Below the pieces are notes generated by a model that was not told the DNA's origin, made no database searches, and worked only from the letters and a program-made list of their open reading frames with translations. Positions 1 through 8,104 of a stretch of 64,000 nt of DNA are shown here, piece by piece. The position numbers were made by a program, and so were the translations under genes. The number at the start of each line of letters is the position of its first letter. Position 1 is the first letter of the stretch. This DNA comes from Pelagihabitans sp947500445 (lineage in GTDB: Bacteria > Bacteroidota > Bacteroidia > Flavobacteriales > Flavobacteriaceae), in assembly GCF_050589625.1 (NCBI RefSeq), contig NZ_JBNGOP010000007.1:113170-177169 (forward strand), written 5' to 3'.

Positions 1-150
1 GAGTGTGGGTACAACGGATTGAACGTATCGGCCCGAGTGCCCTCCAAAACCATGAACAACCACAGCAACCCCTTTAGGGCGTTCTGGAGCATGATGAAAA
101 AAAGCGATAGTCGCTCCATAGGCCTCAAAACTCGATTTCTTTAATTCCAT
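1..150 (-). CDS. alpha/beta hydrolase, N-terminal part (runs off the window)
   Basis: Only the first 50 codons are present. The reading frame starts at the ATG whose complement is at 148-150, four bases after the pabB stop, so it is probably translated from the pabB mRNA. The visible peptide has a hydrophobic beta strand followed by HGFGGHSGRY, the oxyanion-hole segment seen in monoacylglycerol-lipase-like serine hydrolases. The nucleophile, acid and histidine lie outside the window, so substrate and activity cannot be judged. No signal peptide is visible, so a cytoplasmic enzyme is likely. Confidence 0.7.
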   Translation of the reverse strand, partial: MELKKSSFEAYGATIAFFHHAPERPKGVAVVVHGFGGHSGRYVQSVVPTL

Positions 151-154
151 AAGA

Positions 155-1495
155 TCAATTGTTTAAGGAAGCATCCGACCGTACTGTTTTCAAGGGAGTA
201 TCTTCCAGCACCTGTCGCATCGCCTTTGCCTTTAGCAAACACTCCTCGTATTCCTTTTCCGGAATCGCTTTGGCGGTGATGGCACTGCCTACGGAAAATG
301 AAACATACCGATTGGTATCATTATACAGTATACTGCGGATAACCACATTAAAATCAAAGTCTCCGGATGGTGTAAAGTACCCCACTGCACCGCTATACAC
401 GCCCCGTTTGAAGGACTCCAACGCTTCGATGATCTGCATAGCCGATACCTTTGGCGCCCCGGTCATGCTCCCCATGGGAAAAGTGTTTTTTAATAAGGTT
501 ACCGGATCCTGGTCATCATGGACCTTTGCGCTCACAGTAGAAATCATTTGGTGTACCTGTTCAAAAGAAGTCACTTCACAAAGCGCCTCTACCGTTACGC
601 TTCCCAACAATGCGGTCTTGGAAAGGTCGTTCCGCACCAGGTCGACGATCATGATGTTTTCCGCACGTTCTTTTTCATCCTGTTCCAACGCTTTTTTCAA
701 GGCATTGTCGCGTGCCACGTCCTTGGCCCTTTTAGCCGTTCCCTTGATCGGTTGGGAAATGACCGTTTGGCCGTGTTTTTTCAAATACCGCTCAGGCGAC
801 GCACAAAGCAAATACCGCTCGTTCAACCGTAAAAAACAGGAAAACGGGGCTTTTGAGATGGAATTCAGCTTCAAATAGGTCCTTAAAGGGTCAATTCGCG
901 TGTTTTCGGCATAAAACTCTTGACAAAAATTGGCCTCGTACAAATCCCCGCGATGAATATGGCGCAACAATTGTTTCGCCCTGCGGTGGTATTCATCTTT
1001 AAAAATGCGCATTTTAATACGGATGTCCTTCGAAACCGTCGGTTTCATTGGAAAGTCCGTTCGTTGCCTCCGAATGCTATTAAAATCGGCCTCAATATCG
1101 TTTTGTACGGCATGCGTGTAGTAAAACCATGCTTGGTCACCTTTTATGGCCACAACCTTTTTGGGGCAAAAGAAATGCAATTCTGGAAAGCCAAGACCAT
1201 CATGGTTATGGGAGTTCAAGGCTTCCACGTCGTTTTTAAGGTCATAGGACAGGTATCCAAAAAGCCAGTCCGGATTGGACTTTTGGTATGCCTGCAGTTT
1301 TTTAAAGGCATCGGTTACACCGGTGCGCAACTCGCTTTGCGCATCTACCGCCAAAAGGCCCTCAAAGTTGCCAAAACGGTCTTGGTGCTGGTTGCTGTCC
1401 AGCCAGCTCAACTCTCGAAACTGCGTCGCCCATTGCAACAGCCGATTTTTGAAGTCCGGAATATCGGCGATGGTAAAAACGACTTCTCTCCTCAA
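155..1495 (-). CDS. pabB: aminodeoxychorismate synthase component I (PabB-like)
   Basis: A 446-residue member of the chorismate-binding family (anthranilate synthase I / PabB). Such enzymes convert chorismate with ammonia from a glutaminase partner to 4-amino-4-deoxychorismate for folate synthesis. The C-terminal catalytic half is intact: PIKGTAKR near residue 248 and TFPMGSMTGAPK near residue 336 are the core family motifs. In TrpE-type enzymes the first motif is usually PIAGT; the Lys in PIKGT is the PabB-type residue, which favours PabB over TrpE. No trp genes are nearby. It lies four bases after an FMN reductase gene and four bases before an alpha/beta hydrolase gene, suggesting one minus-strand operon. 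Confidence 0.85.
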   Translation of the reverse strand: MRREVVFTIADIPDFKNRLLQWATQFRELSWLDSNQHQDRFGNFEGLLAVDAQSELRTGVTDAFKKLQAYQKSNPDWLFGYLSYDLKNDVEALNSHNHDGLGFPELHFFCPKKVVAIKGDQAWFYYTHAVQNDIEADFNSIRRQRTDFPMKPTVSKDIRIKMRIFKDEYHRRAKQLLRHIHRGDLYEANFCQEFYAENTRIDPLRTYLKLNSISKAPFSCFLRLNERYLLCASPERYLKKHGQTVISQPIKGTAKRAKDVARDNALKKALEQDEKERAENIMIVDLVRNDLSKTALLGSVTVEALCEVTSFEQVHQMISTVSAKVHDDQDPVTLLKNTFPMGSMTGAPKVSAMQIIEALESFKRGVYSGAVGYFTPSGDFDFNVVIRSILYNDTNRYVSFSVGSAITAKAIPEKEYEECLLKAKAMRQVLEDTPLKTVRSDASLNN

Positions 1496-1499
1496 AAAA

Positions 1500-2033
1500 C
1501 TAGAGTTTGGATAAAAAGATCTGTAATTTTTCCGCTTGCTCTTCTTTTAAGGAAGCGTTTGTAATACCCTTGGCGCCATCAAAATTATCACGGAACGACG
1601 GAAGCGAAAAGCTAACTACCACTTCTGCTCCCAAACGCTCTAAAAGGGCCTGTCCCGATCGTAACGCGGAACTTCCGCCCCCTTTGCCCGGGGATGTGGC
1701 CAAAAGATATACCTGTTTCCCTGTTAAAAGTTTTCGGTCTACCCGAGAAAGCCAATCGATTAAGTTTTTGAAATAAGCGGAAGGGAGGCCGTTGTGTTCA
1801 TTAACGGCGATCAGCAATCCTGCAGCGCTTTCGATATCGTCCCGCAGCTCTATCAAGGAATTGGAATACCCATGCTCCCGCTCATAGTCTTCGCTATACA
1901 TGGGAAAAGGATAATTGACCATATTCAATAACTGTAGCGGATGGTCCTGGATGTCCGCGCTTACCGTTTTTATCAACTTAAAATTTATGGAAGTGGAGGA
2001 ATTACTGCCGGCGAAAGCCAATATTTTAGCCAT
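1500..2033 (-). CDS. NADPH-dependent FMN reductase family protein
   Basis: A 177-residue flavodoxin-fold protein. The N-terminal MAKILAFAGSNSSTSIN contains the GS-x-S phosphate loop that binds FMN in the NADPH-dependent FMN/azo/chromate reductase family, and a later segment (LLATSPGKGGG) fits the second flavin loop. Such proteins reduce free flavin or quinones in the cytoplasm. It is the first gene of a probable operon with pabB, separated by four bases. Length is normal for the family. The physiological substrate cannot be read from the sequence. Confidence 0.8.
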   Translation of the reverse strand: MAKILAFAGSNSSTSINFKLIKTVSADIQDHPLQLLNMVNYPFPMYSEDYEREHGYSNSLIELRDDIESAAGLLIAVNEHNGLPSAYFKNLIDWLSRVDRKLLTGKQVYLLATSPGKGGGSSALRSGQALLERLGAEVVVSFSLPSFRDNFDGAKGITNASLKEEQAEKLQIFLSKL

Positions 2034-2229
2034 GGTATGCGTTTATCAATTTCATACATCGAAAATACCGCAAAATAAACAGACTTGTCGACAATTTGAC
2101 TAATTTTGCGCGTTGAAACATCCAAACCCCCTATTGCACAAGTATATAGGATGACGGAACTAGTCAACAGGTACGCTCCGAAAAATAGAGGTTCGGAAGT
2201 GTAAGGACCAAAGTGTAGAAGCCATACGC

Positions 2230-3414
2230 GTGGAAAACAAGACCGCAAGACTATATTTTATCGACGCCATAAGGGCGTGGGCCATATTGATGATGCTACA
2301 AGGGCATTTTATCGATGGGCTATTGGACCCGATTTTTCGGGACAACAACAACACGGTCTTTGCTGTATGGAAATACTTTAGGGGCATCACCGCACCGGTC
2401 TTCTTTACGGTTTCGGGTTTTATCTTTACCTATTTGCTGGTCAAGGGAGATGTTCGGGGCTTTGACAATCCCAGGGTCAAAAAAGGCATACGTCGTGGCT
2501 TGCAATTGCTGCTCATCGGTTATTTGCTCCGTATGAACTTTCTGGGGCTGTTGCATGGCGAGATTTACGATTCTTTTTATTTGGTGGATGTGTTGCATTG
2601 CATCGGTTTTTCGATTCTTGGAATCATTACATTATATCTCCTCACTTCCCAACGGAACCATCGAATTCTTCCACTATTGTTGTTGGGGATAACCCTAGTG
2701 TTGTTCGTTTTTGAGCCTGCCTATAAAAACCTGCAATGGAGTTGGTTGCCGCAACTTTTTGAAAACTACCTCACCAAGGCGAACGGATCGGTATTTACTA
2801 TTTTCCCTTGGTTCGGTTACGCTACTTTCGGAGGGTTTTTATCCTTACTGTTTCGACGTTTTGGAACCTTTCGGCACGTATACCCAGTGGCGATTCTTAG
2901 CGCTGTCGCTATGGGTAGCCTTTTAATATTCTATTCTTCGGATTTCTTTTTATGGATATCCAAGACATTTGATATACAGATTTTTGCGGACGTTTTCTTC
3001 AATAATTACTTATTTATACGTTTGGGAGATGTCTTCTTGGTCTTTGCGCTTTTTATGATGGCCAGAAACGTTTTGAAAAACAAAACGCTCCTCAAAATTG
3101 GCCAGAGCACTTTATCCATTTATATCATCCACTTTATCATTCTCTATGGTAGTTTCACCGGACTGGGTATTTATCGCTTTTTTCACCATGCGGTGCCGCC
3201 TTTCGTTGTAATTCCGGGTGCGATGCTGTTCATGTTGGGTTGTACCTATCTGGCATTGCGCTACGAGGACAGGAAAGTCGCCATTAAAGGTAATATAGCT
3301 ATAGTGTTGCAATTGTGCTGGAGTAAAATCGAACAAGTTTTTGCCATTTTGATAGAAGCCATAAAAACAATTGCGGTACGTTTACTCCGACTGATTGGCT
3401 TTGCCAAAGGTTAG
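2230..3414 (+). CDS. multi-pass membrane acyltransferase (HGSNAT/DUF1624- or acyltransferase-3-like)
   Basis: A 394-residue protein with about ten hydrophobic segments. The N-terminal FIDAIRAWAILMMLQGHFID has the Asp-Arg/His pattern at the start of HGSNAT-catalytic-domain (DUF1624) and acyltransferase-3 proteins, which transfer acyl groups to sugars at the inner membrane. The segment SLSIYIIHF near residue 300 fits either family. The start is taken as GTG at 2230, because no in-frame ATG lies upstream before a stop. A TAATTTTG box at 2101-2108 could be the -7 element, but no well-spaced -33 TTG accompanies it. The substrate is unknown, and there are no sugar-synthesis genes beside it. Confidence 0.65.
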   Translation: MENKTARLYFIDAIRAWAILMMLQGHFIDGLLDPIFRDNNNTVFAVWKYFRGITAPVFFTVSGFIFTYLLVKGDVRGFDNPRVKKGIRRGLQLLLIGYLLRMNFLGLLHGEIYDSFYLVDVLHCIGFSILGIITLYLLTSQRNHRILPLLLLGITLVLFVFEPAYKNLQWSWLPQLFENYLTKANGSVFTIFPWFGYATFGGFLSLLFRRFGTFRHVYPVAILSAVAMGSLLIFYSSDFFLWISKTFDIQIFADVFFNNYLFIRLGDVFLVFALFMMARNVLKNKTLLKIGQSTLSIYIIHFIILYGSFTGLGIYRFFHHAVPPFVVIPGAMLFMLGCTYLALRYEDRKVAIKGNIAIVLQLCWSKIEQVFAILIEAIKTIAVRLLRLIGFAKG

Positions 3415-3502
3415 GTTGCCGTGCCCTACCGGTACACTTTTCCGCAACAGCAACGCTGACCTTCTTAAAACAGTATTGGTTTTCCCGATTTAAGGTGGTC
3501 CG

Positions 3503-3531
3503 TTGTCGAATAATTTCTTTTTGTATATTTC
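3503..3531 (+). promoter_or_regulatory. candidate Bacteroidota promoter of the CDGSH gene
   Basis: TTG at 3503-3505, an 18-base spacer and TATATTTC at 3524-3531 fit the -33 TTG / -7 TAnnTTTG pattern with one mismatch in the last base. The expected start site is about 35 bases before the ATG at 3574. Confidence 0.5.
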
Positions 3532-3573
3532 CGCTAAATAAAAGCCTGTTTAAACCAAGATAACACTTTACTT

Positions 3574-3804
3574 ATGTCAAATAAAGATTTTAGTCCGATA
3601 AACGTGCCTTTGGAAAAGGGAAAACGCTATGCATGGTGTACCTGTGGGTATAGTGAAAACCAACCTTTATGTGACGGTGGCCATCGTGCTAAAGATGCCA
3701 CCGGACCGTTGCGTTTTGAGGCCGAAGAAGATAAAGAGGCTTGGTTGTGTACCTGTAAACGGACGAAAAACCCACCTTTTTGTGATGGATCGCATAATGC
3801 CTAA
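3574..3804 (+). CDS. tandem CDGSH iron-sulfur protein
   Basis: A complete 76-residue protein made of two CDGSH-type zinc-finger-like motifs, each with three Cys and one His to hold a [2Fe-2S] cluster. The first is WCTCGYSENQPLCDGGH, the second LCTCKRTKNPPFCDGSH. The arrangement of two motifs in one short chain resembles the CISD3/MiNT class of small NEET proteins, which carry redox-active, acid-labile clusters. No membrane anchor is present, so it should be cytoplasmic. The first motif has Gly where CDGSH has Ser, which is not a ligand. A truncated MITE follows its stop codon. Confidence 0.9.
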   Translation: MSNKDFSPINVPLEKGKRYAWCTCGYSENQPLCDGGHRAKDATGPLRFEAEEDKEAWLCTCKRTKNPPFCDGSHNA

Positions 3805-3847
3805 GGATGCTTCGGCGCTATCGGTCCTGCACAAGAAATGGTTGTTA

Positions 3848-3904
3848 TACCATTTTAACTTTGAAATAGCACAAATAAATCGCTTCCTTTTATTCTCTTC
3901 GTTA
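3848..3904. repeat. truncated MITE copy (inverted relative to the full copies)
   Basis: The first 20 bases match the 20-bp terminal repeat of the full elements at 26927 and 34444 exactly. The next 35 or so bases match the reverse complement of the right end of the 26927 copy (AGCACxAATAAATCG, then TCTTCGTTA). Similarity stops at about 3904, next to the lpdA stop codon. It is therefore a one-ended remnant between two convergent genes. Confidence 0.75.
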
Positions 3905-3907
3905 TCA

Positions 3908-5314
3908 TCAAATATGGAGCGCACGGTCTTCCGTGGCGGCGAGGGCTGCTTCTTTCACCGCTTCCGCGTAGGTGGGATGCGCATGGCTCATTCTGGCAAT
4001 ATCCTCTGCCGAGGCCCGGAATTCCATTGCGGTTACCGCCTCAGTAATCAAATCCGCACAACGTGCCCCGATCATATGCACCCCAAGGACTTCATCTGTC
4101 TCCTTATCGGCCAAAATCTTTACAAAGCCATCGATATCCATACTGGCACGGGAACGTCCCAACGCCCGCATAGGAAACTGTCCGGATTTATAGGCAATAC
4201 CCGCCGTTTTCAGTTCTTCTTCGGTTTTCCCTACCGCAGCGACCTCTGGCCAAGTGTATACCACGCCAGGAATCAGGTTATAGTCGATATGCGGTTTCTG
4301 TCCCGCCATAATTTCTGCTACCAAAGTTCCTTCTTCTTCTGCCTTATGGGCCAACATGGCTCCCCTTACCACATCACCTATGGCATAGATGTTGGGCACA
4401 TTGGTCTGTAACTGTTCATTAACGGCGATCATTCCCCGTTCGCCCATTTCAACACCGGCAGCGGCTACATTAAGCCCATCGGTATAAGGTTTTCTACCCA
4501 CGGAAACCAGACAATAATCAGCGGTAAAAGAGACTTCCTCGCCCTTTTTGTTGTCCGCGGTAACCACGACCTCGTCTCCTTTTCGGGTAACGGATTTAAC
4601 TTGATGCGAGAGCTGAAAAGAGACTTTTTGCTTTTTCATCACCTTCATCAGTTCTTTGGATAGTGCGGCATCCATACCCGGTATGATCCTATCCATATAT
4701 TCCACCACCGTAACCTGGGAGCCCAATCGTTTATAAACCTGTCCCAGTTCAAGGCCGATGACCCCACCGCCTATTATGACCAAATGCTTTGGAATTTCCT
4801 TCAGCTTCAAAGCTTCCGTGGAGGTGATGACCCGTTCTTTGTCTATAGTGATGAAAGGCAAACTTGCCGGTTTGGAACCTGTGGCAATGATGGTATTGGT
4901 AGCCGCAATGGTTTCCGTTTTCCCATCGTTCTTTTTAATATCGATATGCGTGGCATCCTTAAAACTACCGACGCCCTCATATACCGTAATCTTATTTTTA
5001 TCCATCAAAAATTGAATGCCCTTGGTGGTCATATCGACAACGCCCTGCTTTCTAGAAATCATTTTTTCAAGATTCACCTTTACCTCCCCGGGTATTTCAA
5101 TACCATGCTCCTCAAAATGTTTTACCGCGTCCTCATAGTGATGGGAAGAATCCAATAATGCCTTGGAAGGAATACAACCAACGTTTAAACAAGTACCCCC
5201 GAGTGTACTGTACTTTTCTATTATCGCGGTCTTCATCCCCAACTGGGCACAACGGATTGCTGCTACATATCCACCTGGACCTGAACCTATTACGGCTACA
5301 TCGTATTGCGTCAT
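3908..5314 (-). CDS. lpdA: dihydrolipoyl dehydrogenase (E3)
   Basis: A full-length 468-residue flavoprotein disulfide reductase. It reoxidises dihydrolipoamide in 2-oxoacid dehydrogenase and glycine cleavage complexes, using FAD and NAD+. Visible motifs: the FAD-binding GSGPGG at residues 10-15; the redox disulfide GGTCLNVGCIPSKALL with Cys42 and Cys47; the NAD-binding GGGVIGLELG in the middle; and the C-terminal interface motif HAHPTYAEAVKEA with the catalytic His/Glu pair. It stands alone, without E1 or E2 genes, as is common in Bacteroidota. A well-spaced promoter lies just upstream at 5351-5380. Confidence 0.95.
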   Translation of the reverse strand: MTQYDVAVIGSGPGGYVAAIRCAQLGMKTAIIEKYSTLGGTCLNVGCIPSKALLDSSHHYEDAVKHFEEHGIEIPGEVKVNLEKMISRKQGVVDMTTKGIQFLMDKNKITVYEGVGSFKDATHIDIKKNDGKTETIAATNTIIATGSKPASLPFITIDKERVITSTEALKLKEIPKHLVIIGGGVIGLELGQVYKRLGSQVTVVEYMDRIIPGMDAALSKELMKVMKKQKVSFQLSHQVKSVTRKGDEVVVTADNKKGEEVSFTADYCLVSVGRKPYTDGLNVAAAGVEMGERGMIAVNEQLQTNVPNIYAIGDVVRGAMLAHKAEEEGTLVAEIMAGQKPHIDYNLIPGVVYTWPEVAAVGKTEEELKTAGIAYKSGQFPMRALGRSRASMDIDGFVKILADKETDEVLGVHMIGARCADLITEAVTAMEFRASAEDIARMSHAHPTYAEAVKEAALAATEDRALHI

Positions 5315-5640
5315 ATTTATCTTTCTTTATTACGGACTAATTAATGGTTACAAAAATACGAATGTTTTGGCTCAGGGCAATACCCAATCTAGCAGTGTCC
5401 TGTATATGGTAATGGCACTAGAACCCACAATGATAGGAAGGGAGTTCCCGAACAGCATCCGATAGGTTTTTGAAGATATGTATTTGAAAAAACCTACCAT
5501 CAACGATAACGGAAAAGAGCGACAACAAACAGGGAACCGTATGCCGATCAAAACTAGCGCAATATAGCTTCGGCTTAACATTTCCGCTTGCAAGACCCGG
5601 TACATTATCGTAATATTAGCTACCACTAAACGGAACAACG
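5315..5640. other. divergent intergenic region between lpdA and nhaC
   Basis: 326 bases without a supported gene. It holds the lpdA promoter (5351-5380, minus strand). A weaker box, TAATATTA at about 5609, could be the -7 element for the antiporter gene. The open frame crossing the minus strand here overlaps the lpdA promoter and shows no domain. Confidence 0.5.
5351..5380 (-). promoter_or_regulatory. lpdA promoter
   Basis: On the minus strand a TTG (5378-5380) and TATTTTTG (5351-5358) are separated by 19 bases. This is a full match to the Bacteroidota -33/-7 pattern. The predicted transcript would have a leader of about 30 bases before the lpdA ATG. Confidence 0.65.
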
Positions 5641-7107
5641 ATGCAAAGTAACGATATGAACCCAAATGGTCCCGAAAACGAGAACATCGTCGAAAATAAG
5701 GAAGTCAGTATCTTGGAAGCCCTTATTCCCGTGGTACTGCTCGTTGCGATGTTGTTCTATAACGTGATATTCGCCGACGGGGCGGCCTTGGGAGATTATT
5801 CCAATCAGTATATTCTTTTGATCGGAGGCGTTTTTGCCGCTATCGTAGGGCTGTTCAACAAAGTGTCCATAAAAACAATGTTCACGGAAATAGTGGAGAA
5901 CCTTAAAAGTGTTTTTGTTCCGATTATGATCTTGTTCTTTGTTGGGGCGCTTGCCGGTACGTGGCTGGTCAGTGGTATTATACCGGCCATGGTTTACTAC
6001 GGGCTGCAGGTACTTAGTCCGACCATTTTTTTACCGGCTTCCGTGATTATTGCGGCCCTTATCTCGATTGCGACGGGAAGTTCGTGGACCACCTCCGCTA
6101 CAGTGGGCATTGCACTTGTCGGCATCGGCAGTGCGTTGGGAATCGCTCCTGGAATGATTGCCGGTGCCGTAATATCCGGCGCTTATTTTGGGGATAAAAT
6201 GTCCCCTTTGAGCGATACCACCAATCTTGCCCCTGCAATGGCCGGTACCGATCTTTTTACGCACATTAGGTATATGGCGTTCACTACGGTGCCCACTATT
6301 TTGATTACCTTGGGCGTATTCGCCATAATCAGTTTAAATATGGATACCACCGGCAGTGCCGACATTAGCGGGCTATTGACCACTATTGCGGCTACCTTCA
6401 ACATTACGCCATATCTGTTTATCGTTCCGGGTGTTGTCATCGCCCTGATCCTTTTGAAAACAAAACCATTGATCGCTTTGGGAGCCGGAATAGCCCTAGC
6501 GGCCGGTTTTGCCTTATTTTTTCAGGAAAACATATTACTGGGGCTTTCGGAGACCCCGGTGAACGCCGTTTTTCAGTCGATACTTACCGATACGTCCATT
6601 GCAACGGACAACGAAAAACTGAACGAACTGTTTAGCGCCGGTGGCATGAAGGGAATGTTATGGACAATATTCCTTATCTGTTGCGCCATGGTCTTTGGGG
6701 GTATTATGGACGGCATTGGCGCGTTATCCAAAATAACCAAAGCGCTATTATCGATAGCATCCTCCGTTTTTGGCCTTTTTGCAAGTACCGTTATCAGCTG
6801 CTTGGGATTGAACGCTATCGCCAGTGATCAATATTTAGCATTGGTCATTCCCGGAAAAATGTTTAAAAAGGCATATCAGGACAAGGGCCTCGCCCCGGAA
6901 AATCTAAGCCGTACCTTGGAGGATTCCGGTACGGTCACCTCGGTGCTTATCCCATGGAACACCTGTGGCGCATACCAATCGGGCGTTCTCGGTGTGGGAA
7001 CCGGCGAATATTTTATGTACGCTATTTTCAATTACCTGAGCCCTTTTACCACGCTCTTTTTTGCGGCACTGCGAATCAAAATAAGAACCTTGAAGCTCAC
7101 CACCTAA
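5641..7107 (+). CDS. nhaC: Na+/H+ antiporter, NhaC family
   Basis: A 488-residue inner-membrane protein with about twelve hydrophobic helices. The central signature GSSWTTSATVGIA...GAYFGDKMSPLSDTTNLAP is characteristic of the NhaC family, which exports Na+ in exchange for H+. This fits a marine host. The first 24 residues are polar and cytoplasmic. The ATG at 5641 gives the usual family length. It is not in an obvious operon: lpdA is divergent and tpx follows after 82 bases with its own AT-rich leader. Confidence 0.88.
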   Translation: MQSNDMNPNGPENENIVENKEVSILEALIPVVLLVAMLFYNVIFADGAALGDYSNQYILLIGGVFAAIVGLFNKVSIKTMFTEIVENLKSVFVPIMILFFVGALAGTWLVSGIIPAMVYYGLQVLSPTIFLPASVIIAALISIATGSSWTTSATVGIALVGIGSALGIAPGMIAGAVISGAYFGDKMSPLSDTTNLAPAMAGTDLFTHIRYMAFTTVPTILITLGVFAIISLNMDTTGSADISGLLTTIAATFNITPYLFIVPGVVIALILLKTKPLIALGAGIALAAGFALFFQENILLGLSETPVNAVFQSILTDTSIATDNEKLNELFSAGGMKGMLWTIFLICCAMVFGGIMDGIGALSKITKALLSIASSVFGLFASTVISCLGLNAIASDQYLALVIPGKMFKKAYQDKGLAPENLSRTLEDSGTVTSVLIPWNTCGAYQSGVLGVGTGEYFMYAIFNYLSPFTTLFFAALRIKIRTLKLTT

Positions 7108-7189
7108 CCTTTCCGGCTTGGAATTTTTGTTCGCTTACCTCCTTAATACGCCATATATTTTATAATTTCACCCAAAATTTTATAACATT

Positions 7190-7696
7190 ATGGCAACAGT
7201 AACATTAAAAGGAAACCCAATACATACTTCGGGCGAGCTCCCTACCGCAGGAAGCGCCGCACCGGATTTTCAACTTGTAAAAAATGACCTTTCCGAGGCC
7301 AGTTTGAAGGACTATAGTGGTAAAAAGGTGGTTTTGAACGTATTTCCCAGCATCGATACGGGTACCTGTGCACAATCGGTACGACAGTTTAACAAAGAAG
7401 CAGCAAATTTGGACAATACCGTGGTATTGTGCGTATCAAAAGACCTTCCCTTTGCCCAGGCCCGTTTTTGTGGCGCCGAAGGAATAGAAAATGTGGAAAT
7501 GTTGTCCGATTTTCGAAATGGCAATTTTGGAGCATCCTATGGCCTTTCTTTTTCTGATGGCCCATTGGCGCCATTACATTCTAGGGCCGTAGTGGTCATT
7601 GATGAAAGTGGAAAAGTGGTGCATACCGAACAAGTGGGTGAGATCGTGGATGAGCCCAACTACGCAAGTGCCTTAGAAGCGTTGGCCAATGCCTAA
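7190..7696 (+). CDS. tpx: thiol peroxidase (Tpx-type 2-Cys peroxiredoxin)
   Basis: A 168-residue peroxiredoxin that reduces hydrogen peroxide and alkyl hydroperoxides with electrons from thioredoxin. The peroxidatic Cys60 lies in PSIDTGTCAQSVRQFN and the resolving Cys94 in LPFAQARFC. The spacing matches the Cys61/Cys95 pair of E. coli Tpx. The reading frame runs past the start of dgkA and overlaps it by eight bases, so the two are probably co-translated. An AT-rich stretch (TATATTTTATAATTTC, about 7152-7167) just upstream probably contains the -7 element. Confidence 0.94.
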   Translation: MATVTLKGNPIHTSGELPTAGSAAPDFQLVKNDLSEASLKDYSGKKVVLNVFPSIDTGTCAQSVRQFNKEAANLDNTVVLCVSKDLPFAQARFCGAEGIENVEMLSDFRNGNFGASYGLSFSDGPLAPLHSRAVVVIDESGKVVHTEQVGEIVDEPNYASALEALANA

Positions 7697-8054
7697 GGAA
7701 TCGTTCGTTAAAAACCGTATAAAAAGTGTGGGCTTCGCGTTACGTGGAGCCTTCCTTTTGTTGCGTACGGAAGCCAGCATCAAAATTCAGCTATTCATCG
7801 CCATTGTAATGACCGCTGCCGGTTTTTACTTTAATATTTCCGCAACGGAGTGGATCTTACAGGTTTTTGCGATAGGAATGGTCATGGGCCTGGAGGGATT
7901 GAATACCGCCGTAGAAAAAATAGCGGACTTTATACATCCCGAGTACGATGCGAAAATCGGGTTTATAAAAGATATCGCCGCGGGAGCCGTTATGATTGTA
8001 TCCATCGCCGCCACTATCATTGGCGCCATCATTTACTTACCGAAGATTTTTTAA
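7689..8054 (+). CDS. dgkA: diacylglycerol kinase family protein (DgkA-like)
   Basis: A 121-residue membrane protein of the prokaryotic diacylglycerol/undecaprenol kinase family. It phosphorylates lipid alcohols at the inner membrane. The family signature GLEGLNTAVEKIADF followed by IKDIAAGAVM is intact, including the Glu and Asn residues of the ATP site. Three hydrophobic helices are visible, the normal count for the family. The start overlaps the tpx stop by eight bases. Whether the substrate is diacylglycerol or undecaprenol cannot be told from the sequence. Confidence 0.9.
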   Translation: MPKESFVKNRIKSVGFALRGAFLLLRTEASIKIQLFIAIVMTAAGFYFNISATEWILQVFAIGMVMGLEGLNTAVEKIADFIHPEYDAKIGFIKDIAAGAVMIVSIAATIIGAIIYLPKIF

Positions 8055-8104
8055 ACAGCTTTAGGGGCTAAATTTGTACTTTTGCCCTAAGAACCCAAAC
8101 TTTA

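Noticed and set aside
5372..5665. A 97-codon hydrophobic minus-strand frame in front of lpdA
   Set aside because: It overlaps the lpdA promoter and the nhaC start, lacks a domain and lies in a divergent promoter region.
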